A stretch of DNA of 64,000 nt from Streptomyces reniochalinae (GTDB taxonomy: Bacteria; Actinomycetota; Actinomycetes; Streptomycetales; Streptomycetaceae). The notes under the pieces were generated by a model that was not told the origin of the DNA, ran no database searches, and saw nothing but the letters and a program-made list of their open reading frames with translations. Positions 8,830 to 16,874 of the stretch are shown piece after piece. The stretch lies in NCBI RefSeq assembly GCF_003323735.1, contig NZ_QOIM01000057.1, positions 1 to 64,000 of the forward strand, read 5' to 3'. The translations under genes and the position numbers were made by a program. Each line of letters starts with the position of its first letter. The first letter of the stretch is position 1.

Positions 8830-9690
8830 GTGGAAATCATCGGTCGCGGTTTCATCGCGCGGCACCTGGGGTCCATGGAGCACAGACACCCGCACGTGGT
8901 CGCTCTGGCGTCCGGGGTGTCCCAGGTGGACGGCGTGAGCGCGGACGACTACCAGCGTGAAGCCGATCTGGTCTACGAGACGATCCGGCGCTGCCAGGAG
9001 AAGGACCAGCTTCTGCTCTACTTCTCGACCGCGAGCGCGGGCATGTACGACGCGACCCGCGGCTGCCGGGGACGTGAGGACGACCCGGTGTTCCCGGGCA
9101 ACGCGCACGGCCGCAACAAGCTGCTGCTGGAGACCGTCATCCGGGCCTCAGGCGTGCGCCACCTCGTCATCCGCCTGAGCCACGCCTTCGGTGTGCACCA
9201 GTCCTCGCACCAGCTCATGCCCGCGCTGCTCGGCGCGGTCAGCTCCCGCAAGGTGCGCATACACCGGGGCTCGTCCCGGGACATCATCCACGTCTCCGAC
9301 GCCATGACGATCGTGGACCGCCTGCTGACCGCGGGCGTCGACGGCGAGGTGGTGAACGTCGCCTCGGGCGTGACCGTGCCACCCGAAGCGATCATCGAGC
9401 ACATGTCCGAGCGGCTCCAGCTACCCATCCTGGAGAAGCACATCGTCGAGGGCGACGCGTCGGTGTGCCTGGTCTCGCTGGACAAACTCCGGCGGCTGGT
9501 CCCCGAGATCGACGAGCTGGGCTTCGGGGACACCTACTACAAGCGGGCCATCGACCGGTACGTCGCGGAGGTCGAGGCCCTCGACGCCGCCGAGGGCTCC
9601 ACCGCACAAGCCGCCGCGGGGAGCTCCTCCGCCGCGCCGGAGCGGCCGAGCGGCGGCACCGGCGCAACGGGCCGACACCACGTCAGTTAG
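8830..9690 (+). CDS. NDP-4-keto-6-deoxyhexose 4-ketoreductase (extended SDR-like)
   Basis: 286 aa. Probably the last step of the deoxysugar pathway, reducing C4. GTG at 8830 has an excellent ribosome site (AAAGGAGA). The protein starts almost directly with the nucleotide-binding loop (IIGRGFIARHL), a compact start compared with typical NAD-epimerases. STASAGMYD and the LVIRLSHAFGVHQ strand fit the extended SDR fold. Unusually, the position of the YxxxK catalytic tyrosine reads NAHGRNKLLLE, so His near residue 93 replaces Tyr while Lys is kept. The last 40 or so residues are Ala/Ser/Gly-rich. It sits between the 3-ketoreductase and the second glycosyltransferase in one operon. Confidence 0.8.
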   Translation: MEIIGRGFIARHLGSMEHRHPHVVALASGVSQVDGVSADDYQREADLVYETIRRCQEKDQLLLYFSTASAGMYDATRGCRGREDDPVFPGNAHGRNKLLLETVIRASGVRHLVIRLSHAFGVHQSSHQLMPALLGAVSSRKVRIHRGSSRDIIHVSDAMTIVDRLLTAGVDGEVVNVASGVTVPPEAIIEHMSERLQLPILEKHIVEGDASVCLVSLDKLRRLVPEIDELGFGDTYYKRAIDRYVAEVEALDAAEGSTAQAAAGSSSAAPERPSGGTGATGRHHVS

Positions 9691-9701
9691 GAGAGACCAG
9701 C

Positions 9702-10913
9702 ATGCGGATCCTGTTCATCCCGCTCGGCCTGTCGACGCACTACCTCCACCTGGTGCCCCTCGCCTGGGCGTGCCGGTCGGCCGGCCACGAGGTACGGATC
9801 GCCGGCCAGCAGCACGCGTTCGCGGCGATCGAGCAGTCCGGTATGACCGTCACCCCCGTCGGTGAGCGGTACGACTTCGTGGAGCACTGGAAAGAGGCGC
9901 TCACCGAACTCGGGCGGCTCATCGAGGCGACAGGCGGCCACCGGGCCGGCACCGAGCGCACCCCCGAAGAGCGCCGGCGGCTCATCCAGCTCAGGAGCGA
10001 CCCGTTCCTCAAGAGCGCCGAGGCCATGCTCGAGGACCTGGTCCCGCTGGCGCGGAGCTGGCAGCCCGACCTCATCGTCGCCGACCCCCTCGTCCTCGCC
10101 GCGCCCCTGCTGGCCGAGACCGTCTCCGTACCGCTCGTGCACCACCTGTGGGCGCCCGAGGTCAACGACAAGGTCGGTTTCGGCGGCGTACGCGGCGGCG
10201 GCCTGCCCTGGCCCGACGACCTGCGGCGGCTGTTCGAGAGCTACGGGCTGGAGCCGCAGGGCCGGTACTCGACCGCGGTCGTCGACCCCTGCCCAGAGAG
10301 CCTCCAGGCCCCCGGCATCCCCGGCCGGATGCCGATCCGCTACGTGCCCTACAACGGGCCCGGCACCGCGCCCGCGTGGCTGGCCGAGCCGCCCGCGCGG
10401 CCGCGGGTCTGCGTCACGTGGGGGTCGACGCACACCGAGATGGTCGGGACGCACAACTTCCTGGTGCCCGAGATCCTCGCGGGGCTGGAGAAGCTGGACG
10501 TCGAGACCGTCGTCGTCGTCCGCGGCGCCGACCGCGCACTCGTCGAGCCCGCCGCCTCCCCCGAGCGCGTGCGGATCGTCGAAGGGCTGCCCCTGCACGC
10601 GCTGCTGCCCACCTGCGACGCGATCATCCACCAGTGCGGCTCCGGCACGATGCTGACGGCCGCGGCGCTGGGCGTCCCCCAGGTGCTGATGCCCACCACC
10701 GTGGACCGGGCGGAGATCTCCCGCATGGTGGCGGACACCGGCGCCGGCATCGTGGCCGACACCTCCGACACCGCGGCCGAGACCCTCCGGCCGGTCTTCG
10801 AGCACGCGCTCTCCGACACCGCGGTACGGGAGTCGGCGGACCGGCTGAGCCGTGAGATCGCCGCACAGCCCTCGCCGGCAGCGGTCGCCGCCTCCCTCGA
10901 CAAGCTGCTCTGA
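9702..10913 (+). CDS. Second macrolide-type glycosyltransferase (GT1 family)
   Basis: 403 aa. ATG at 9702 has GGAGAG about 8 nt upstream, and the start MRILFIPLGLSTHYLHLVPL matches the family N-terminus. The C-terminal donor site is HQCGSGTMLTAAALGVPQV near residue 309. It resembles the enzyme at 5144 closely, including the RYVPYNG segment, so the cluster probably attaches two sugars or two copies of one sugar. It lies 11 bp after the 4-ketoreductase and 9 bp before the nucleotidyltransferase, clearly within the same operon. Sugar and acceptor specificity cannot be assigned. Confidence 0.9.
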   Translation: MRILFIPLGLSTHYLHLVPLAWACRSAGHEVRIAGQQHAFAAIEQSGMTVTPVGERYDFVEHWKEALTELGRLIEATGGHRAGTERTPEERRRLIQLRSDPFLKSAEAMLEDLVPLARSWQPDLIVADPLVLAAPLLAETVSVPLVHHLWAPEVNDKVGFGGVRGGGLPWPDDLRRLFESYGLEPQGRYSTAVVDPCPESLQAPGIPGRMPIRYVPYNGPGTAPAWLAEPPARPRVCVTWGSTHTEMVGTHNFLVPEILAGLEKLDVETVVVVRGADRALVEPAASPERVRIVEGLPLHALLPTCDAIIHQCGSGTMLTAAALGVPQVLMPTTVDRAEISRMVADTGAGIVADTSDTAAETLRPVFEHALSDTAVRESADRLSREIAAQPSPAAVAASLDKLL

Positions 10914-10922
10914 GAGGTGCAT

Positions 10923-11990
10923 GTGAAGGCCCTCGTGCTCTCCGGCGGCGCCGGCTCCAGGCTCCGCCCCTTCAGTCACACCACGCCCAAGCAACTCGTC
11001 CCCGTCGCGGGCAAGCCCGTGCTCTTCCACGCCCTCGACGCACTCACCGCCGCGGGGATCGACGACATCGGCCTCATCGTCAGCGAGGCCGACGGGCCGG
11101 TCAGCCGGGCGGTGCGCGAGCGGCCCGGGTTCGACGCCCGCGTCACCTGCATCGCCCAGGACGCGCCCCGCGGCCTGGCACACTGCGTGCTCATCGCCCG
11201 CGACTTCCTGGGCGACGACGACTTCACGATGTACCTCGGGGACAACATCTTCCAAGGAGGCATCACCGACACCCTCGACGCGTTCCGCGCCCGGCGCCCC
11301 ACGGCACAGCTCGCCGTCAGGAAGGTCACCGACCCCGGTAGTTACGGAATCGCCGAACTCGACGCCGAAGGCCGCGTGATCGCGCTCCAGGAGAAGCCCG
11401 AGCACCCGCGCAGCGACCTGGCGATCACCGGCGCGTACGTGTTCACCTCCGAGATCCACGAGGCGGTGCGCGCCATCGGGCCCAGCGCCCGTGGCGAGCT
11501 GGAGATCACCGACGCCGTGCAGTGGCTCGTGAGCCGCGGCCGCACGGTCACGGCCCACCACTTCTCCCGCTACTGGGCGGACACCGGCACCCTCACCGAT
11601 CTGCTGGCGTGCAACAAGGTGCTCCTCCAGGCGCTCACGCCCGCCGTCGGGGGATCCGTCGACGAACACAGCCGGCTGCTCGGCCCTGTGGTCGTCGAGG
11701 AAGGCGCCACGCTCCGGGCATCCGTCGTCGAAGGCCCGGCGATCATCGGACGGCACAGCACACTCGTCAACTGCCGTGTGGGACCGTACTCGGCCGTCGG
11801 CGCCCACTGCCGGATCGAGGCCTCGGACGTCGCGGACTCCGTACTGCTCGACCGGTCCACCGTGCAGGGCGTGGGCAAACTGCGGGGCTCGATCATCGGC
11901 AAGTCCGCGGACATCAGGCGGGACTCCGCCGACTCGGGCTGCCACAAGCTGCTGGTCGGTGACAACTCCCGCGTCTTCGTGCCCCGATGA
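10923..11990 (+). CDS. Glucose-1-phosphate thymidylyltransferase, long StrD type
   Basis: 355 aa. It makes dTDP-glucose from glucose-1-phosphate and dTTP, the entry to all deoxysugars. The N-terminus holds the nucleotidyltransferase signature GGAGSRLRPFSHTTPKQLVP, followed by YLGDNIF and, near residue 160, LQEKPEHP. The C-terminal 110 residues have hexapeptide-like repeats (left-handed beta-helix), typical of the StrD branch rather than the shorter RmlA. GTG at 10923 is preferred over GTG at 10917 because GAGAGG lies 5 nt upstream. The dTDP-glucose 4,6-dehydratase that should follow is not in this window. Confidence 0.93.
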   Translation: MKALVLSGGAGSRLRPFSHTTPKQLVPVAGKPVLFHALDALTAAGIDDIGLIVSEADGPVSRAVRERPGFDARVTCIAQDAPRGLAHCVLIARDFLGDDDFTMYLGDNIFQGGITDTLDAFRARRPTAQLAVRKVTDPGSYGIAELDAEGRVIALQEKPEHPRSDLAITGAYVFTSEIHEAVRAIGPSARGELEITDAVQWLVSRGRTVTAHHFSRYWADTGTLTDLLACNKVLLQALTPAVGGSVDEHSRLLGPVVVEEGATLRASVVEGPAIIGRHSTLVNCRVGPYSAVGAHCRIEASDVADSVLLDRSTVQGVGKLRGSIIGKSADIRRDSADSGCHKLLVGDNSRVFVPR

Positions 11991-11996
11991 CCACGC

Positions 11997-12092
11997 GGCT
12001 TCGCGCCCGGGTGGCCGTGTGCCTTCACGCCCGGGTGGCCGTGTGCCTTCACGCCCGGGTGGCCGTGTGCCTTCACGCCCGGGTGGCCGCGC
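11997..12092 (+). repeat. 24-bp tandem repeat, four copies, between nucleotidyltransferase and thioesterase genes
   Basis: Units begin at 11997, 12021, 12045 and 12069. The consensus is GCCTTCACGCCC followed by GGGTGGCCGTGT; the first and last copies each differ at two positions. Each unit contains CCCGGG and can fold a short hairpin (CACG with CGTG). It starts 6 bp after the nucleotidyltransferase stop. The frames across it read as repetitive peptides with no family match, so it is treated as non-coding. Confidence 0.9.
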
Positions 12093-12221
12093 GTCGCCGG
12101 CCGGTGGCACCGACCGGCGGCACACGCACCGGCACCGTGCCCGCCACTGAAGCGCCGATACCGCTTCCCCCGACCGCACCCCACCCCACCCCACCACCAG
12201 ACGACTTCCACGGAGTACCGC

Positions 12222-13028
12222 ATGACAACGGCATCCGGCAGCCGGCCCCACCGCGCCCCGGCCGACCTCAGGACCGATCTGTGGCTGCGCCGGCTGACCC
12301 GCTCGGCGGACGCCCGTGCCCGGCTGGTCTGCCTTCCGCACGCCGGAGGTTCGGCGAACTTCTTCTTCCCGTTCGCGGACTCGCTGCCCTCCACCGTCGA
12401 GGCCTACGCCGTCCAGTACCCGGGCCGCCAGGACAGGCGCACCGAACCGTGCCTGACCACCGTCGAGGAACTGGCCGACGCCGTCCACCCGGTGCTGCGA
12501 GAGGGCCTGCCCGGCCTCCCCCTCGTCCTCCTCGGCCACAGCATGGGCGCGATCGTCGCCTTCGAGGTGGCCGGGCGCATGGAGCGGTCGGGAACCGGAG
12601 CGCCGCTCGGGCTGATCGCCTCCGGCCGCCGTGCGCCGTCCATCCGCACCGTCGAGACGGTGCACCAGAAGGACGACGCGGGGCTGGTGGCCGAGATCCG
12701 CCGGCTCAGCGGCACGGACGACGTGCTGCTCGACGACCCCGAGATCCGCGAGATGTTCCTGCCCGCCCTGCGGGCCGACTACAGAGCCATCGAAACCTAT
12801 CCGGGCCCCGCAGGACCCCCGCTGAACTGCCCGGTCAGCGTCTTCGTCGGGGACGCCGACCCGCGGGTGTCCCTCGACGAGGCGGACGCCTGGCGCCCTC
12901 ACACAAAGGGCGACTTCGCCCGGCACATCTTCCCCGGCGGCCACTTCTACCTGCGCGACCACCCGCGGGAGTTCACCACCACGCTGACCCACGAACTGGC
13001 ACGACTGTGCGGATCCACCGACACGTGA
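12222..13028 (+). CDS. Type II (editing) thioesterase
   Basis: 268 aa. A free-standing alpha/beta-hydrolase that removes mis-primed or stalled acyl groups from PKS carrier domains. LVCLPHAGGSANFFFPFAD at the N-terminus is the family hallmark. The catalytic triad is visible: Ser in LLGHSMGAIVAFEVAG near 107, Asp in VFVGDADPRVS near 211, and His in FPGGHFYLRDH near 242. ATG at 12222 has CGGAG upstream. It is separated from the sugar operon by 231 bp containing a tandem repeat, so it may have its own promoter or lie at the operon end. Confidence 0.93.
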   Translation: MTTASGSRPHRAPADLRTDLWLRRLTRSADARARLVCLPHAGGSANFFFPFADSLPSTVEAYAVQYPGRQDRRTEPCLTTVEELADAVHPVLREGLPGLPLVLLGHSMGAIVAFEVAGRMERSGTGAPLGLIASGRRAPSIRTVETVHQKDDAGLVAEIRRLSGTDDVLLDDPEIREMFLPALRADYRAIETYPGPAGPPLNCPVSVFVGDADPRVSLDEADAWRPHTKGDFARHIFPGGHFYLRDHPREFTTTLTHELARLCGSTDT

Positions 13029-13422
13029 GCCGCACGGATTCACCCAGCTCGTGAAGTGCGCGCGGGGCGCGGACGTGCCGCGCGTACGCATGATCCCTCT
13101 ACCGCGCCGGGCCGGTGTCGTAGGTGTGATCGAGCGAGTCCCCGGCCGTGCGCCCCGCACCTTCACCGACTGGGCCCGGCGCCACCTCGCAGCCTGCCGA
13201 TGAGCCCGCCTCCCTCCCCCGCTCCCGCCACGTCCGAGTGACGAGGGGTCAGCCGGGCCATCGGGGCGCTATGCGCACGTCCACCGGATTCCCCGCACGG
13301 TCGCCGGGAGCGGCCCGCGGCGCGGCCGGGACGCCAGGGTGCGGCCCGGGCGAGGACGGGGCCGGGCGCGATGTCGGCGGTGGAAGCGGCCACGGGGTAC
13401 GCGGTCACGGCGTACGGCGGTG
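13029..13422. other. Spacer at the cluster end with a possible terminator
   Basis: No gene is supported. An inverted repeat, CGCGCGG at 13059-13065 and CCGCGCG at 13078-13084 with a 12-nt loop, lies 31 bp after the thioesterase stop and could end the sugar operon, but GC-rich chance pairing is common here. The open frames are arginine- and proline-rich shadows. Confidence 0.4.
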
Positions 13423-13711
13423 CCGCGCGGGCGCAGCCGGACCACGACGTAGCAGGCCAGTGCGGCGGCGACCAGGACGAGGACGCCCTTGCTGAGGACG
13501 CCGACGTAGTCCCCGACGGTGTCCCACTGTTCGCCCAGCCGGTAACCCGACATGACCAGTACGGCGTTCCACATCAGACTGCCCGGGGCGGTCAGTACCA
13601 GAAAGGTCGGCAGCGGCATGCGCTCGACGCCCGCCGGCACGGAGATCGGACTGCGGAAGATCGGCACCATGCGGCCGAGGAGGTCGGCCTTGGTGCCGTG
13701 CTTGGCGAGGA
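13423..13711 (-). pseudogene. DedA-family membrane protein, C-terminal fragment
   Basis: Reading the minus strand gives AKHGTKADLLGRMVPIFRSP and then ISVPAGVERMPLPTFLVLT, characteristic of the second half of DedA proteins, ending in a hydrophobic helix. The first half, with its first membrane segments, is missing. The open frame reaches an ATG at 13808, but that N-terminus is Cys/Arg/Pro-rich and unrelated, and the frame continues past the homology as an Arg-rich tail. This is best read as a truncated relic at a recombination scar. Confidence 0.65.
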
Positions 13712-13872
13712 CGGGGACCGCCGCTGCGGCCCTCTCGCGGAACCCGTGGGGGCACAGCACGCGGCCGCGAGGACGGCATCCGGGACATGCCGAGTGCGCC
13801 TTGCCCATGGGCGGGAGCCACGCTCGCTGAGGCCGGGAAGCGCTGGTTGCCGCTGCGGGGAAGGGCCGGTGG

Positions 13873-14340
13873 CTACTTGGACTCGACGCGCCCGACCGCG
13901 TCAGGGCCCGTCGTCAGCTCGCTCTGCGCCTGCTGCCAGGCGCTGTCGCCGCGGCCGAATCGCGCGCGCAGGTAGGCCGCGGTGAGCCGGGCGATCGCTG
14001 CGACGTGCGCGGGGTTCTCGTCCGACAGCTGCGCGCTCTCGGCCGCGTCGTACCCCTGGATTCCGCCGAGCAGATGCCCCGCGCCGAAGACGGTGAACAG
14101 GGTCTTGGTACCGGGGGCGAGGTGGTAGGGGTCCTGGTGCCAGGCCGGTCCCATGTCCGTGAAGTGCCGGGAGTCGTCCTGGTCGCCGGCCACGACCAGC
14201 GCGGGCTGGACCATCGTGGAGAAGTCGAGCGTGCGGAAGGTGCGCACCTGGTCGGCCATCGGCCCGTTGAGGGTGTCACCGCCCCGGCCGGGCGCGGCCA
14301 GGAGTACCCCCTCCTTGATGCGCGGTTCGAGGTAGTTCAC
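13873..14340 (-). pseudogene. Alpha/beta-hydrolase (dienelactone-hydrolase-like), C-terminal half
   Basis: 155 codons. LEPRIKEGVLLAAPGRGGD, QPALVVAGDQDDSRHF (acid residue region) and FTVFGAGHLLGGIQGYDA (catalytic His) match the second half of a secreted or cytosolic hydrolase family. The nucleophile elbow GxSxG and everything before it are absent. The homology ends at 14340, exactly where a TetR fragment begins on the other strand. So the original pair was probably divergent, and a deletion removed both 5' ends. Confidence 0.7.
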
Positions 14341-14341
14341 C

Positions 14342-14647
14342 CGCCACGGCCTCGCCCAGGCACTGCAATCGGACAGCAGCCGCTTCGCCCCCCTGCACGC
14401 CTACTTCCTCGACCGCCTGCTCCCCGTTGCCACGCGGCTGCTCGACGCCGCAGCCGAAGCGGACGAGATCCGCCCCGGCACCCACCCCTACGAACTGCTG
14501 CGGGGCATCGGCAACCTCTGCATCGGACACGACGACGATCCTGACTACGGCCCCCGCCGGCTGATCGCCCTACTGCTCCAGGGGCTACGGCGCCCGGGAC
14601 CGGCCCCCGGGGAACGGTGTCAGCGGAAGCGGGCGAGTTCGTCGTAG
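14342..14647 (+). pseudogene. TetR-family regulator, C-terminal fragment
   Basis: The plus frame from 14342 reads LAQALQSDSSRFAPLHAYFL, then RLLPVATRLLDAAAEADEIR and ELLRGIGNLCIG, typical of the ligand-binding half of TetR regulators. It ends at TAG 14645-14647, overlapping the end of the convergent ThDP enzyme gene. No DNA-binding helix-turn-helix remains. It abuts the hydrolase fragment, so it probably once regulated that hydrolase. Confidence 0.65.
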
Positions 14648-16437
14648 TGCTGCTGGAGGGCGGGCGAGAGGGCGACGCGGTCGCGTTGGAGGAGGTTGCG
14701 TGCCATGGCTTGGGCGGTGGGTTCGCCCCTGTCGAAGGCTTGGGCGAGGTGCTGGGCGTGGGCAGGCTGGAGACTCTCACCGAAGGGTGCCTCGTCGGGG
14801 TCGGTGACGGCTTCGATCAGGCATGGGCCGTCAGTGGTCATCGCTTCGGCGAACACGTCGGGGGCGGCGGAGGGGTCGTCGAGCAGGAAAGCCTTGAGGC
14901 CGCATGCGCGGGCGACGGCGGCGAAGTCGATGGTGTGCAGCTCGCAGCCCATCTGGGGGTTGCCCAGCAGCGCGGTCTGCTCCCACACCTCCAGGGCCAG
15001 GGAGTTGTTGCGCAGCAAGACGACCTTGATCGGCAGCTCGTATTGGGCCAGAGTGGCCAGTTCGCCCATGCCCATGCTCATCGAGCCGTCGCCGGTGAAG
15101 GCGATCACCGGGCGGTCGGGGTGCGCGAGTTGGGCTCCGATGGCGTAGGGCAGCGCGGACCCCATGGTGCACAGGGTTCCGGAGAACGAATACTGCATCC
15201 CCCTGCGCAGCCGCAGTCGGCCGCCCCACGCGGTCACCGTCCCCGCGTCGCCGGTCACGATCGCCCCGTCCGGCAGCGCCTTGGACAGCTCCCAGGTCAC
15301 CACCTGCGGACGCATCGGGCTGCCGGAGTCCGCGGCCTGCTCACCGATCAGATCCCACCACCGGCGGTAGGTGTCCTGCGCCTGCTTCAGGAACGACCTG
15401 TCCTCCTTCCGCTCCAGCAGGGGCAGCAGCCGCTCCAGGACCGCGTCGGCGTGACCGACCAGCCCGGCTTCGACCGGATAGCGCATGGCGATGCGGTCGG
15501 CGTTGAGATCGATCTGCACGCCGCGGGCCTGGCCCGGCTCGGGCCAGAACTCGTAGTAGGGGGTGGAGGAACCGACGATGAGAAGCCCGTCACAGTTCTC
15601 GAACGCCTCGTGGGAGGCGCGGGTCCCGATCAGCCCCATGCCACCAGTGGTGTAGGGGCTGTCGTCCGGCACGCAGTCCTTGCCCAGTCCGGCCTTGACG
15701 ATCGGCGCGCCCAGCACCTCCGCGACCTGTTCGAGCAGGTCTCCGGCGCCGCGGGCACCCGCCCCCGCGCAGATCGCCACCCGCTCGCAGCTGTTCAGCA
15801 CCTCGGCGGCCTGACGCAACTGCTCCTCGGGCGGGATCACGGTGAACGGCTGCGGAGCCAGCGACAGATGCCCCGGCACGTTCTTGGGCGAGGCCGTGTC
15901 CTGCTCCAGGGTGAAGGACTGGACATCGATCGGGATCGCCAGGTGCGAGGGCGTGCGGTTCATCAGGGCGCTGCGCACTGCCAGGTCCGTGGCCGTCACC
16001 GCGTGCGTGGGGCCCATGACGCGCTCGGAGAACATGCAGGCATGCTCGAACAGCCGGTCGGAGGGAAGGTCCTGCAAGAAGTGTGCGCCGACCGTGTCGT
16101 GGTACGACAGGCCGGTGATCGCGATCACCGGCGCGCCATCGATCCGCGCGTCGTAGAGACCGTTGAGCAGATGGACCGCTCCAGGACCGGCGGTGGCCAC
16201 GCACGCCGCCGGCCGGCCGGTGAACTTCGCGTAGCCCACACACGCCAGCGCGGCGCTCTCCTCGTGCCGCACATGCACGAACCGCATCCGCGGATGGACG
16301 CGCAACGCCTCGAAGAAACCGTTGATCTGGTCTCCGCAGATACCGAAAACGGTGTCGACGCCCCACTTCAGCAGCCGCTCCACCACCAGATCGGAGGTCG
16401 TTGGAGACCCTGCACCCTCTTCAGGCTCGTCACTCAC
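14620..16437 (-). CDS. Thiamine-diphosphate-dependent enzyme, pyruvate oxidase/dehydrogenase type
   Basis: 605 aa, full length for the POX/acetolactate synthase superfamily. GTG at 16437 has GGAAGGA about 8 nt upstream. The N-terminal Pyr domain has VFGICGDQINGFFEAL and VRHEESAALACVGYAK with the ThDP-activating Glu near 58; the central FAD-type domain follows; the C-terminal PP domain has FTGDGSMSMGMGELATLAQY and then NNS near 447-475, the Mg-ThDP GDG-N motif. It probably decarboxylates pyruvate or a related 2-oxoacid. PoxB-like electron transfer to quinone is likely but not proven. It reads in the same direction as the FUSC and sugar-porter genes upstream, across a 437-bp gap. Confidence 0.85.
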   Translation of the reverse strand: MSDEPEEGAGSPTTSDLVVERLLKWGVDTVFGICGDQINGFFEALRVHPRMRFVHVRHEESAALACVGYAKFTGRPAACVATAGPGAVHLLNGLYDARIDGAPVIAITGLSYHDTVGAHFLQDLPSDRLFEHACMFSERVMGPTHAVTATDLAVRSALMNRTPSHLAIPIDVQSFTLEQDTASPKNVPGHLSLAPQPFTVIPPEEQLRQAAEVLNSCERVAICAGAGARGAGDLLEQVAEVLGAPIVKAGLGKDCVPDDSPYTTGGMGLIGTRASHEAFENCDGLLIVGSSTPYYEFWPEPGQARGVQIDLNADRIAMRYPVEAGLVGHADAVLERLLPLLERKEDRSFLKQAQDTYRRWWDLIGEQAADSGSPMRPQVVTWELSKALPDGAIVTGDAGTVTAWGGRLRLRRGMQYSFSGTLCTMGSALPYAIGAQLAHPDRPVIAFTGDGSMSMGMGELATLAQYELPIKVVLLRNNSLALEVWEQTALLGNPQMGCELHTIDFAAVARACGLKAFLLDDPSAAPDVFAEAMTTDGPCLIEAVTDPDEAPFGESLQPAHAQHLAQAFDRGEPTAQAMARNLLQRDRVALSPALQQHYDELARFR

Positions 16438-16874
16438 GCGTAGATCCTTCCCTGAACACTGCCGTGGCGGCTCGAGGCCCGCGAGTCGACCATGCTTCCT
16501 CGACGAGGCCGCGCGGTCCCCCCTGCCTTGCCCGCACGCTGCGGATTCACCGAAACGGCCCTGGGACTCGGCCGGCTGCTGCGGAGCCCGGCGGGCCCGG
16601 CATCGGCGCCGGAGCGCTCACCGGTGCTGCCTGCGCACGGCTCCGCGAACGAGATCGAACACGCCGTCCTGGAACCCGACGCCCGGCCTTGAGTGGACCA
16701 GGCCCGCCGGGCACCGAGGCGACCCGTGCTGACAGGGGCGGAGACAGCGGCTCCTCGCCATCGAGGAGCTGGAGCGGTCGTGCGGCGGCGCGGCGGGTGG
16801 GCCGGGCCGGCGCCGACCCGCTGCTGTCCGCCGGTCCGCCGGTCTACTGGTCCGCCGGTCCACTGGTCCGCTGG
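16438..16874. other. Intergenic gap without a supported gene
   Basis: Short frames here show no family features. About 16826-16874 holds imperfect direct repeats of CTGGTCCGCCGGTC-like units. The segment lies upstream of the ThDP enzyme, so its promoter may be here; no clear box was found. Confidence 0.5.

Noticed and set aside
9687..13166. A 1159-codon minus-strand open frame opposite the second glycosyltransferase, nucleotidyltransferase and thioesterase
   Set aside because: The plus strand holds complete enzymes with catalytic motifs. The antisense product is Gly/Arg/Val-rich with no family features.
14617..16443. A 608-codon plus-strand frame opposite the ThDP enzyme
   Set aside because: Shadow frame; the minus strand has a full-length ThDP enzyme with both cofactor motifs.
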